Assembly: GCA_002261195.1 (NCBI GenBank)
Contig: MVBO01000002.1
Location: 1 to 64,000, forward strand
Length of the DNA: 64,000 bases
Source: Bifiguratus adelaidae
Lineage: Eukaryota; Mucoromycota; Endogonomycetes; Endogonales
Reading direction: 5' to 3'
Below the pieces are notes generated by a model. It was not told where the DNA came from and did no database searches. It saw only the letters and a list, made by a program, of their open reading frames with translations. Numbering within the stretch: the first letter of the stretch is position 1; each line of letters begins with the position of its first letter. This document shows positions 24,117 to 35,046 of the stretch, one piece after another. Both the position numbers and the translations under genes were made by a program.

Positions 24117-25810
24117 TTAAGCTAATGCATCATTTCTTTTTATGAATTGAACCTCAAAAGGCAGAGGGCTCATTGTCAATCCAAGCTTGTAATGCACTGT
24201 GTCAATTAATTCAGGTCCTGCTCGCATGATATCGAAAGCCCAAACCAAGGCGGCTGCGGCGGACAGAAGCTCGGTTTCAGCAATGTGAATGCCAGCACAA
24301 ATACGTCGACCAAATCCAAAACTGGTGTGGTCGCGATCTTCAATCTTGCCATTAGCTAGCGCACTCGAGAGTTGCTGTACGTCATCAAGATATCGATATG
24401 GATTGAAATTGTTGGGCTCTGGGTATTTAACTGGATCTCTGTTCATGGTGTACAGGTTCAATATTACCGTGCTCTCCTTGGGTATAAAATAGCCATTGTA
24501 GATGTCGTCTTTGCTGGTGGCATGCGGTAGCCCAAGCGGACCTGCAGGGTGCAAGTGCATTGTCTCGCGTATACAGGCTTGAAGAAGCGGTATGTTGAAG
24601 GCGTTGTTGTATGAAGGGGAATCATCTGCTTTCATGACTTTGCCCACTTCTTCGTGTAGGTCTTCTTGAATGTAAGGATGATTTGCTAGCTCCGCTATAA
24701 GCCATGCCAAAGTCGTCGAGCTCGTTTCCTTAAACAATTGTTAGAGATTGTAAACACCAGTCCAGTCAATCAATGTACCAATCCAGCAGAGAGCGTATTG
24801 TTCAACAGTTCAATGATCTCGACAGAATCTATTGCGCCTTCCTTTTGCTTCTCCAAAAGGTCCTTGCAAAAACATTTGATGTCTTCTCCGTTCGCAAGCC
24901 AGGTTGAAACTCTGTCCAATATTCCCTGCAGCCTTGCATCATAAGCTTTCTTAAAGTCGCGTACCTCCTGGTTATTGGGGCCCACCCAAGATTGGGGCAA
25001 ATATCTTAGGATCGGAAACAATGTGACCGGATTTCCTGAGGGGCCCAAGTAGCCAAAGAGCTTCGCTTGGCTGTCAATTCCCTCCTGTAGCCACGGCTCA
25101 TTGGGATCCTTAAGACGCTCGTCGGCCATGATCTTCAATATCACGTTGAAAGTGAATAGCATGAGGCATTGGGTTGGGTCCACCGGCGCTGCGTTGGCGG
25201 CAGCCAAGTTCTTGATCAAGGATTGAGCTTCGGCATTGATATAATTAACATAGACCGGTACGGTTCTCAAACCCATGGCATCCATAAAAATACGACGCCT
25301 CTTCCGCCAATCTTCACCGTATGGGGTGGATGCCATGTCATGGAAGTCTTTTGTGAGAATTTTAAGAAATGAATTCTCGGTGGAACGTGAATTATACACG
25401 GCGCCTCTTCGTGAACACAGCTCGTGGCCAACGGCCGCATCGCTACGTGCAAAGATCAGATTCGAGCAATTTAACTACACTCGCACTTTCGTACTTGATG
25501 ATAATCCAATCATTTGCACCCATTCGAAAGCGGAAGATGTGTCCGAGCTTCTGACCCCAGTACGCAAAGCAAGTTATTGGATCTCTTCCGTTTATCAAAT
25601 GGATATTACCTACGAAAGACACTGAGTGAAACATCCAAGGTCGGGGTAGAGTAGAGCATATGTACCTAGGACAGGTAATGTGGGCGGCATAGGTAGATAC
25701 TTGCGATCCCGGCCACTTTTCCTCCATAACGATAGTGTTGTAGCAAGGCCAGCTACTGCAGCGATTGAAGCAATAATGATTGGCGCGTTTTCTGACTTCA
25801 CTATTTCCAT
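24117..25810 (-). pseudogene. Cytochrome P450 with frame break and altered ExxR
   Basis: Exons on the minus strand: 25666..25810 (ATG at 25808-25810, N-terminal membrane anchor), about 25450..25609, 24779..about 25,400 and 24117..24728. Introns 25610..25665 and 24729..24778 are normal GT-AG; splicing of the latter rebuilds AGLETSSTT, the helix-I oxygen-activation motif. The heme ligand motif FGFGRRICAG is intact (Cys codon about 24296-24298). Two defects are visible. Between VVKLLES and RRGAVYNSR (about 25,395-25,450) the frame changes and an extra 40-55 bases remain without a usable donor/acceptor pair. In helix K the near-invariant E-x-x-R reads E-T-M-H, with CAC at 24555-24557. The family is a microsomal monooxygenase of unknown substrate. 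I infer a non-functional or recently decayed gene. Confidence 0.75.
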
Positions 25811-26624
25811 GGCTCCAACTTTGCGCCGGGGCAACTTTGACACTATATAAACATTCGATAGCTTGTCAGCCCACATTTTTGGTAGGGCTTAGCATTTGCC
25901 CCGGATTAAGTTCCCAAATTGATTGCTCAGACCATCCCCGGTGTCAATTTTCCTCGCCGAGCTTTAGCACGGGCCTCATCGTTCGCGGATTCGTGTTCTA
26001 CCGTGTTGTCGGACTTTTGCCAAAAACATTGGAAACCTCTGGCCCGTTTACTGCGTATCCGAGTAGACTGATAAAGGTGGAGCAGTATGGCGAATCCGGC
26101 CAAAAAGGTACGCATGTCAATTCGAAACGGGGATAGCGTCAAATGTCGAAAAACGACAGGGATATCCTGCGTCCATTGGCACTATAGAAGTGGCGCAGTG
26201 ACCTTGGTCAGTACAAGCGTTTCCGAGTAGGGCAGCAACACAGGCCAGCTGTTTTCGCAGGTATTGCTGGCATTAAGGAAGACCTCGTTGCTAAGGTCTC
26301 ACAGACTGGTATACCGAAAATGCGTCATGACCATGGAAGCAATATGTTTCGATAGGTTGGCAGTTGCACGCGGTGAAACCGATAGGACAGACGTAGCGTC
26401 CCTTAAGCCAGTCATGGGGCCATGGTCGCGAATGAAGAAGGCGAGCTCTCGATTACCTGAACTTTGAAACTTTGTCTGCTCTGTCTTCCCTGCTCGTAAT
26501 GTCTCTGTTTTTTCACAACATTATACAGTATATGAGTTGATACATCGACAACAGCAAAACGTTCATTGGCAGCGTAGAAGAGCCTTTGAACGGTCTCGAC
26601 ACAAGCTAATACTCTCCAACGACC
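25811..26624. other. No gene seen
   Basis: It lies upstream of the P450 and downstream of the hemerythrin-like gene, both on the minus strand. Reading the minus strand, a TTTATATAG element occurs about 40 bases before the P450 ATG and may be its TATA box. Short open frames lack motifs. Confidence 0.4.
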
Positions 26625-27274
26625 TCACACAAACGGTGCATATTTCCAATAGCCAGAATGCCTCAGGGACATCAATGGCAGGATGAGACGGTAAAAGACA
26701 AAGTTCATGTAACCGAGGTCATACCAACCCTGGTGTTCGGGAGGTGTATGGAAATGCATGAAAACAGGATTGATAAATGGATCTCCATCCTTGCCTTGAG
26801 CGACAAAGTCAGCAATGACTTGCTTCAAGTCGTCCGATGTCATGTATGGCTCGAGATTTGTCCTGGTCAAGTGAGCAATCTCCTCGGCAAGGTATGTGCG
26901 AGAAAGTTTGGTTCCAACTCTCGGAGAAGAGATTCCAATTTCTCGAATTCATACGCAGAGGGCGCATCTAGAAGCTCTTGAACCTTGGAGAGGTCTTGAT
27001 GCAACTTTTGATGCTGAGCCAGCTCAGTTGTGACATGAAATCCATGAGCTTCGAAAAAGGGAAACAATACCGTCTCTTCTGCATGATGGTGGTGATCTAC
27101 GCAGGTAACCCAGGCGCCCACGTATCCCAGCCAGTTGGCCAAGTCCTTGGAATGATCGTCCAGTACTTGCTTGAGGAGACTATCCAAACCTGCCGTCAGT
27201 GAGTCGTGTGCGCGTTCCATGAGATATACGATCTGGAAGTAGCCGTCGCCGTCGGCGTATGACGGCGTGACCAT
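26625..27274 (-). pseudogene. Hemerythrin-like (HHE) protein with one frame break
   Basis: From a candidate ATG at 27272-27274 the minus strand encodes ERAHDSLTAGLDSLLKQ, then VDHHHHAEETVLFPFF and ELAQHQKLHQDL, the His/Glu pattern of the HHE cation-binding four-helix bundle that binds a di-iron centre. Near 26890 the frame ends prematurely, while the frame one base over continues with LAEEIAHLTRTNLEPY, the expected fourth-helix HLxEE-type segment, to a stop at 26625. One lost base explains this. The C-terminal part runs through HTPPEHQGWYDLGYMNF. The true N-terminus is unclear because an upstream frame also looks partly coding. Fungal homologues are small cytosolic proteins of uncertain role. 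Pseudogene versus base-call error cannot be settled from this sequence. Confidence 0.65.
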
Positions 27275-27639
27275 TTCTGTAATTGGGGCAAAATGCGCGG
27301 ACGTGGTTGGGAGCAAGAGACTTTGAGACTGCAAGAGCCAGTGTAAACCAGAAGAAGGCTGTGCGGTACGGGGGCTTGTCAGGGTCCACGCCTCTTAACC
27401 CGATTTGGTGCTGAAACAATGTTTGTGCGCGGAAACCGACATTGACACTGCAGAGCACAGACTCTCATTAGATATCTCAGAGATGTGGATACACGTAGCG
27501 GTCAACGAAGGTACCCATTGTGATGAGCAAGAAGCACGGGCTTGCGCTATCAGATCTCCCCTACCCACTCGACCTGTTCCAGAGCATAACCTCTCGCTGG
27601 ATTCACAGTTGCCCTGCGTGCTCACACAACAAGTCTTCT

Positions 27640-28115
27640 GGTACTAGATCATATTCTAATAAGTTATGGTGCACTGACAGTGCAGCTATTCCACCAGTCT
27701 GTGGTAGTATAATGACAAGATATCTACCAGTTGCGCTGTTGTAGGTGTTGCTGAAGTCGCTGATCCAGCTTACCATGGCGCTAGGGAGAGCCTTGCCATC
27801 AGAGGACCAGCCACCGCCGTGAGCGAGGAAGTGATTCGCCTAAGCGGAACCCGATGAGTCACTGGGACTGGCAAAGTGGTAGGATCCACGAATCAAACCA
27901 GCATTGTAGGAGCCAATGTATTGCGAAGAGAAATCGGGGTTGGTGTAATAGGTGCCTTCAGTTGCCTTCATGTAAGCAAACTTGGCTCCATAGGACGCAA
28001 TGGTCCCCCAGTTGACACTGGGTTGGTTGGCTGTGACGTCCAAGCCGGGAACGGAAGTGTAGCAGCCAACGATTGCGACGCAGAAAACGGCAAGCGTTGT
28101 AGTTGTAACCTTCAT
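27640..28115 (-). pseudogene. GH25 lysozyme-like muramidase relic
   Basis: The minus strand starts at the ATG at 28113-28115 with a clear signal peptide ([20 protein letters not shown]). It continues with [14 protein letters not shown], the GxDVSxxQ..vdW start of GH25 that contributes a catalytic Asp, and with [10 protein letters not shown]. It meets a TAG at 27840-27842 where Gln is expected before ANHFLAHGGGWSSDGKALP. The following D-x-E-segment that carries the other acidic catalytic residue is missing: the text jumps from LPSAM to VSWISDFSNTYNSATGRY. A further lost base precedes YTTTDWWNSCT, after which the frame stops. The family cleaves peptidoglycan and is secreted in fungi. Stop, internal deletion, frame break and truncated C-terminus make this a clear pseudogene. 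Confidence 0.83.
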
Positions 28116-28170
28116 GTTGATCAATTGTTGATTTCTTGCTGAATGGCGAGGCAGGGTGCCAAAATGCTCA

Positions 28171-28182
28171 TAATATATATAT
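28171..28182 (-). promoter_or_regulatory. TATA-rich element upstream of the GH25 relic
   Basis: An alternating AT run (ATATATATATA on either strand) lies about 55-65 bases before the GH25 start codon, the spacing seen for the other TATA boxes in this window. Confidence 0.4.
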
Positions 28183-29609
28183 ATGTTCATAAGTTTCAAG
28201 AGGGTACTGAGCTAATGGCAGTATGACGACGAGGTACATGGTCGTCAAGCATGTTGGAGGACATTAAACACCCGAAAGATACAAAGAAGTCTACTCTTTT
28301 GGATTGAAATCTAGCAAAAGTGACAGACGGACCTTGGTGTACTCCAACGGAGTCATCATTGGCGACAGCGCTCGAAGAAAACACTCGAGTCTGTGATCGA
28401 AACGACCTGCTTCGAATAATGGCGGTACCCAAGGTACAAAAATCGAACATGGATCAAATTTTACCATTCGTGTGGGCGGGAAACACCGCCAAGACCTCAT
28501 CGAGCTATCTCTTGTTCACAGCGATACCGTGGCAATCGAGCAGTCACTGCTGCATTAGACCTTCAAAAACAGGTTAAGATCTTGGTCGAGTTCCAAACTG
28601 TAGAATCCGGGATTGAAACCGCCAATGTCGACTATACGAGCCCAAGAAATACGTTGGATACGGTGCTCGTCCCGCCATTGTCACCTCTAGGAGCGATTGC
28701 TCCTCAAGCGGCGTAGGTTACTCTGCGGGGACCCATCCCGCTGAAATTGTTGGGTGATTCCATTGTTTGACTGCGCGTTGGAGACACGTTGGTCAGAAAG
28801 CTATATCATCCATTGATTGCTCTGCTACGACCAAGCACAACCGCATCGAGGAGCTCCTCTTGGCTTGGACCAATTCGGATATGATTCGTGTCGTAGGTGG
28901 GATGGCTGTTCGAGCGTTAGTGTTGCAGGGAAGCTGGGAGACGCTTGCAGTAGCTATGGATGAGCATGTTGAACTTCAGATTGGCAATGCTATTGATGCG
29001 TAAGAGAGGAGTACTTGATAATGTACGGACTGCGCTGTTGAACGATACGTAGAGGCAACCATACGATAATTAATCCAATCCCGCAGTATGACATCAACGG
29101 CCTAGCATCGTACAAGCGAGGAGGTATCTGTTGAGTTTGGTGACATTGTCCTGAATGCATCACTGTAACATCACAACCATGTTACCTTTTCTACTCTCAT
29201 TCTTTTTTACTGGAGCGAGCTAAACACCGCAAGTAGCCTAGAAATTTGATACTGCACAGGGCTGTTTTTGTGCTTGGAACATCGTCACTATTGGTGCCCG
29301 CTGCAAGGTCCTACGTATAGCAACGCCTCATCAAAGACCATTTTGGGCAAACATCAACGCAGGGATCGTAGCGCGTTCTCCACTGCGGAGTCATTGTTCA
29401 AGATCGGTTCTCCGCGGACAAATTATTCCACCGATTTCGTCCGCCGGAATTTCACCGCAGTTCGACCTTCTGAGTACTGGGATCGCGTCCCCGAAGGGGT
29501 ATGTTGTCGCGGAAAAGGTACCGACGTCATGCATATCAGAACGAAGTGAATCGGCGGAATAGGTCTAGCCCGTGGATGATCAAATTGCTAACTGTTACAA
29601 TGGATTGTC
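28183..29609. other. No confident gene
   Basis: Plus-strand segments about 28,560-28,720 and 28,800-29,003 look weakly protein-like (for example IEELLLAWTNSDMIRVVGG) but lie in different frames and match no family I know. They may be another relic. Confidence 0.35.
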
Positions 29610-29617
29610 TATATAAA
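29610..29617 (+). promoter_or_regulatory. TATA box of the short-chain dehydrogenase
   Basis: TATATAAA lies 35-42 bases before the ATG at 29652. Confidence 0.5.
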
Positions 29618-29651
29618 GGGTACGCCAGATATCAACACAGAACAACAAAGA

Positions 29652-30504
29652 ATGACGGCTACAAATCTTCCCAAGCGCTCTCAACCAATTGTCTGGTTCA
29701 TTACTGGCTCTTCCCGAGGTTTTGGCCGAGTTTGGACCGAAGCTGCACTTGCACGTGGGGATAAGGTCGCAGCCACTGCACGCAACCCAAACGCATTGAC
29801 TACTCTTGTCAATACCTACGGAGACGCAATTCTACCTTTGAAGCTCGATGTTACTAACCAGGATGCCGTCTTTCAAGCCATGAATCAAGCACATCAATAC
29901 TTTGGCCGCTTGGATATCATCTTGAGCAACGCTGGGTACGGCCCTTTGGATGCTGTTGAAGAAGTTTCTTTGGAGGATGTTAGAGCCAATTTCGAGACCA
30001 ACGTGTTCGGCACCCTTTCCGTCATTCAGGCAGCATTACCCCTTCTGCGCAAGCAAGGTGGCGGTCACATTCTTCCGGTCACCAGCATTGGTGGAGTAGT
30101 GACATTTCCCACGGTTGGTTTATATCAAGCGGCGAAATATGCTGTGGAAGGTATGGCGGAAACTCTGGCATCCGAGGTTGGCCAGTTTGGCATCAAAGTG
30201 ACCATCATTGAGCCTGGTACCTTCGCTACCGAATTCACGCAAGTCCAGCACAATGCCCGAATATGACGCCATTCGCGCGCGCATGTACACTGGATTCACA
30301 CCTGAGACGTATGGCGATCCTGCAGCGACTTCTGAAGCCATCTTCAAGGTGGTCGACGATGAAGAGCCACCGCTTCGGCTGTTGCTCGGTTCTACATCGC
30401 TTCCAATCATCCGAAAAGTCTACGCTGATCGCATGGCAACCTGGGACAAGTGGGCGGACGTTTCCAATGCAGCTCAAGGCAACACCTCCAATGTCCAAAT
30501 CTGA
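29652..30504 (+). pseudogene. Short-chain dehydrogenase/reductase with one frame break
   Basis: From the ATG at 29652 the frame encodes a classical SDR: VWFITGSSRGFGR (TGxxxGxG cofactor motif), LDVTNQDAV, LSNAGYGPLD (NAG motif), and GLYQAAKYAVEG (YxxxK catalytic motif with the Ser about 13 residues earlier in VTSIGG). After IIEPGTFATEFTQVQHNA the frame stops at 30266, whereas the adjacent frame continues from EYDAIRARM through GDPAATSEAIFKVVDDEEPP and LRLLLGS to KWADVSNAAQG, the usual C-terminus of this SDR subgroup. One extra C in the CCC run at about 30256-30258 accounts for the change. Without it the protein would be about 283 aa, normal for the family. The substrate is unknown. There are no introns. 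Either a fresh pseudogene or a homopolymer base-call error. Confidence 0.75.
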
Positions 30505-30911
30505 CCGTGCTATTGTCATTAACTATTATGTAAGCTCATTTGATGACAAACTGGCATAGAAGTAGCTTCATGGTTGATAAATCTATATGTTGACCTGCAA
30601 TAATGAATTGGACTTAAAACATCTCACGGAGTGATGGCGGTTAAATCAGTTGTAATTCAGAACGCAATTTGGTCAGTACTGCTTATCCCCGACATTATAT
30701 TGTGCTCCATAAAAAGGGGAAAGTAAGTTGACATGCTAATGTCTGTGTTTGACAAAAATTACAATGCAACAGGCTGGGTATTTGTTCCCTTACGGGAAGA
30801 TGGCAAGGTGAAACTTGCAACGGACATGCGCCATTGATCAAGCGATGTTCCTCGCTTTTGCGAGGCCAGTCAGTCCGGCTGACGCGTTGAGTTTCAGGGC
30901 TGTTCTTCCAA

Positions 30912-33029
30912 CTATGGCGGTGATTTGAAGAGCGCTTGAGGACCAATCATTGGCCACCTTATCTTCTTTAAGATTTGACCTTGCGTTTTGCTTGCTCGCT
31001 CGAGGTTTTTGATCAGTGTGGCCATGGCGACTTCGTGACCAGAACCATGAAGTCGGATCATTCTGACAATAAAGTCCCACGATAAGACGTTGTACCACCA
31101 GATTAGACAGCTAGCGGTCCTGACAAGATCCTCGAAAAGATCGAGAATCATACAGGACGACTTGAAGCAGATGACCGCCGCCTGTCGTTGTAAATCATCT
31201 AGACACTCGTAGCTTCGCTTGGAATAGAGATCGTCGCACCAGTTTGGCAGGAACTGCTCATATATCGCGAGCCAAATACCATAAAAGTTAGATAGCAGGC
31301 GTGGACCGAATGGGTAATCGTCAGATCGCGAACGTGGTTTCCGTTGCCGTGGTAGAAAAGGTGACCGGGAGACTTGGAGATCTTTTGGCAAGTTCTGATA
31401 CCATTTCAAAAGCTCGTGATTGCATTGTGACATTATCGCTGCGGAAACTTGAGTCGGGTCCGACATCCACGTAAACAATATCTTTTGACCCAGGATCATT
31501 AAGGTGAGGAAGAGCTCTACATATGTGAACAGGCGAGGATGAATGTTTTCGTCCGCCATGAGGCTCGGGCACCCAAAAGTTGGTATACGATCGGATTATA
31601 AATAGCGAGGTCTTGAGCCCAGGGTACTTTTCGGCTGAAAAGTACGAAGCGGTTTTTGATGGCAACGGAGTACGTGTAGGATTGTAGCCGCCTAAAGCTT
31701 TCAATCTCGGCAAGCATGTCCTTGTCGACTTGATTGGTTTCCCTCATTTGCTTTCTGTCTTTGGCATACCTTTGGAGCGAGAATGAGTGAGAGGTGGCCT
31801 GCCATGCCTGAATAGGTGTAGGAGTCAATGAGATGTCGAGTTGCGTATTGTGCCAAGAAAGAGTAGGATGCAAACGCTTGGAAATCTTCTCGGTCGAAGC
31901 TGTCCTGCAGTAGCTCCCTGGCATGTTCAAAAGCCATGGCGCCAATGTCATTTCGCGTTTCCTTGCTTTGTAGTAGGTCTGCAACATGTTCACAGGTCAA
32001 TGCGGTCGTAAGAGCGACCAAGGCGCACACGACGGGTGACTGCAAGGGATCACCAGATGCATAGTACATTCTGAAGAAGGATGGGCCGTGAAACGCCGGA
32101 AAGAATCCCTCGTTGTGACAAGCGACGAAAATGCGCGCGAGATGATGGACGATAAGGCGGATAGGGCTGATAGAGAGGGTCATACGGTGAGAGCTTTCTT
32201 CAACTGCGGCGCGAAAGTAGTTGTACTTCCTTCTTTGAAAACGATTGTTTGTGTCGGTTTGCCGAGAGAATATTGGGAGTTTGTCTTTTGGAAATTCATC
32301 CTCCGGCGTATTTTCTGCATTTGCCTTGATGACACCGCGCGCTCTTGGCTTACCGGTGCCATCAATAGTGCTAGCTTCAATTTGCCAAACGAGTTCAACG
32401 GACTTTTGAAGAAGCACTTTCCACCAACGGTCATTGTTGCGCCCGAAAGAGAGTAATTTGACCATCTCGTCACAAGTATGTAATTGAATCGCTTGATGTA
32501 TGGGTGAGGACACGCCCAGACTGTATAAGTGATTCAGAAGATCCTCTACGGTTTTGATGTTGGTCATGATGTGAAGGCCATACTCTGTTTGAACGGAACG
32601 CAAATAAATTGAGTTCTGTTGGCTTTCTTCGCCTTTCTTGCCGTCAAGTGCATGCGTATCACTAATCGTAGCTTGCAGTTGGTCGTCGGCTGGTTGCTGG
32701 CCGCAATAATCATTCCCAAGTGCCCATTGTGCGCGGGCAGGTCGTAGGCTCGAAAATTCTCCTTCAACCTGTGACCACTGGTGCTTGAACGTCAATAGGT
32801 CTTGGAGCAGTTTTGTTTTCCATGACAACTCCTCCGCTTGACGTGCGCGAGCGCCACCAGGCGCTCTCGCACCATACTCTTTGTATTCACACGGCAAACC
32901 CAGCCTTAGACATCTGTACAACGAGTAAGAAAAGGGTGCGCAATTTTTGCCTTACCTGTCACAGGGCGAACCTAGAGAGCACTTCTTCCTCCGTGCTCTG
33001 CAAACTTCACAAGGCGCAGCTCTACACAT
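30912..33029 (-). pseudogene. Zn2Cys6 fungal-specific transcription factor with frame breaks
   Basis: An ATG at 33027-33029 opens exon 32956..33029. After a 42-base intron (32914..32955) the binuclear cluster is completed as CEVCRARRKKC...CDRCLRLGLPC, with Cys spacing x2, x6, x5, x2, x6. The long second exon contains the fungal-specific regulatory middle region (PAFHGPSFFRMYYASGDPLQSPVVC, LIDSYTYSGMAGHLSLIL). At about 31,765 the frame changes (one extra or two missing bases) and continues with RYAKDRKQMRETNQVDKDML and IESFRRLQSYTYSVAIKNRF. At about 31,560 it changes again to the frame with ENIHPRLFTYVELFLTLMIL, ending at 30912. As it stands only a truncated DNA-binding protein could be made. 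It may once have regulated the neighbouring SDR, P450 or hydrolase genes, but proximity is the only evidence. Confidence 0.75.
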
Positions 33030-33554
33030 GACATAAAGTCTGTCATGGCCGACTTGCTTCGAGTTGGTTTGTTGGTTGGTAGATTTTCCAAAATGGGATT
33101 ACGGTTACACGCGAGCCGAGATGCGCTACTTGCCGGCGCCCTTGAATCTCGATCTCGATCTCGCCATGCTCAAGCAATGCTGAGCATCTCGTCGTTAGAT
33201 TCGACACTTATGAGCACTTGGGCGCTCTGAATCTTGGGCACCTATCCTCGCTGATCTTACAAAGGTCATATCAGCAACAGCCAGTACATTTGCATGTTTG
33301 ACCTTGCTTCGGACCGGAGCTTGAATCTGCACGTGGAAAATTCCGCCTGCGAGCTTATCGCTAAATGGCGGGAATTAACGAGGTCATTAACATGTTCCTG
33401 TCAATATGAAGTGCACGACTGGTTGTACGTCGCTAAGTATAGCGGACAGGATAGCTCATGTTAGATGCTTTCATTTCTAATTCATGATATAAGCACAGCT
33501 TGCTATTTTTAATGGCCACAATGTGGATGAAAGAGTATATATCAAAAGCGCAAT
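33030..33554. other. Boundary between decayed and intact regions, no gene seen
   Basis: The left part is the promoter side of the regulator; the right part is the 3' flank of the zinc transporter. No recognisable coding sequence. Confidence 0.45.
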
Positions 33555-35046
33555 TTATGCCCAAAGACCGACAATGGACATGGAAGCCAATCCCAGGATG
33601 AAGGCAGCATAGATCCAAAACTTCCACATGGCTGGATAACGGTGGAAGCTAGAGAGACGTTAGAGAGTGGTTCATAAGGTCTGGAAACGTTGGAGGCCTC
33701 TGCTCATTTGACTTACCGAGGGTTGTGGTTCATCTCAACAGCGACCAATTCCACGTAGCCATTGTACATGAGGATACCTGAGGAAGATGTTAAGCGTCCC
33801 AAAGACCGAGGCACGGTCAATTTTCTTACCTCCAGCGGCAGAGTCCAGGACACCTTGAACGATAATTGCCGTCTGTGAGTTTGGATTATAGGTATAACGA
33901 AGACCGATTCCCAAGGCGATACCAAACGGAGTTGTCAATGGGTACCAAATAGCCATACCCAAGTACTTGGTAACAACGGAATACTTGGTTTCAGCGATAC
34001 GAGTTCCAAGGGCAAGTCCCTCAAAAAATTGGTGAAAGACAATGGCTACAATGAGCGTATGCCATTCATCAGTAGCAATGGCTAAAAGGGGGACGAATAA
34101 GTATTCATTAATACACATAAAAACGAATAGTGCAGTCCACATACCGAGAGCTAGACCAATAATAACGGAATGAAAGATGACACCAGCTTCTAGCAAAATT
34201 GTACCAATGTTCCGAGCTGCCTCCTGTGTAAAATGAGATATTAGTGTCCGTCTTGCCACGTTATCGTCGACCACGCACCTCTCGTGGTGTAAGCACTTCT
34301 TCATGAAAGTGCCCAACAGCTTCCTGCAAGGTCATATCGTTGACTGGAGAACCATTCGTTGTTTCAGAGAAGTCTTGCTTAACGGCCTCGCCCTTGTCGC
34401 CAAGAACTCCATTCTCATAATCCGAAGAGGGTGCTGACTTTGGCAGCTGATTTTGTTTCATTTCAAGGGCTGCATACTTTTTAGACATGGCACCGTACTC
34501 CGCTAACTGGACGATGAGCGCTGCGCCAAGCGCAATCCATCCAGGGAAATTTGCACCATAGTTGATCAAAGCGTCTCCGACCAGGCAAGGATTGAGGAAT
34601 TGAGAATATCCATCGGCTAACAGATGTATCCAGGCGGTAGATACCACAACACCGCAACCAAAGTACTTCAAGAGTTGAATGGCGGACAGGATATTTAAGT
34701 TGCGTCCAAATTGCTTATTGGTAGACAAGAAGATGGCAGACATGACACCAAGGGAAGACACGGCCATGATAATAAAGATGCCCCCAATATGTAACCCGAG
34801 ATCATACGTACTGTCAATGCCTGCAGCAGCACAAGCATCTGTTGCATTGCTGCTCGAGTTAGTCAGCGCGGCCGGAGAGCCTTGTCCGGCTACGAGCCAG
34901 GAAATAACAGTGTTAGAGACGTCCATTTACAACACAAAATTTTGCTTACCTGCTTGTGCTTGGGCATTTCCAGCCAGCAGAAATAGCACTACAGCCAACA
35001 TTGGCATCACACCATTCACTAACGAGAGCTTTGAAAGCATCGACAT
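33555..35046 (-). CDS. ZIP-family zinc/iron transporter
   Basis: Five exons, complement of 33555..33648, 33717..33777, 33830..34223, 34279..34889 and 34950..35046, encode 418 aa in one open frame; introns are 52-68 bases. A signal peptide (about residues 1-30) is followed by three membrane helices, a cytosolic loop with HFHEE, then five more helices. ZIP landmarks are present: LLKYFGCGVVVSTAWIHLL in helix 3, EAGVIFHSVIIGLALG in helix 4 (HSVxxG metal site) and FHQFFEGLALGTRI in helix 5 (HQFFEG), and the C-terminus GLWA. The family imports Zn2+ (sometimes Fe2+) at the plasma membrane; the resemblance is to Zrt1/Zrt2. The upstream region holds repeated GGGTACC blocks that might respond to zinc. 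Confidence 0.92.

Noticed and set aside
32088..32456. Plus-strand 122-codon frame opposite the Zn2Cys6 regulator
   Set aside because: Antisense to the conserved fungal-specific regulatory domain and without its own motif.
30912..33029. The regulator, SDR, P450 and hydrolase as a functional biosynthetic cluster
   Set aside because: No core synthase is present and every member is broken, so a working pathway cannot be claimed.
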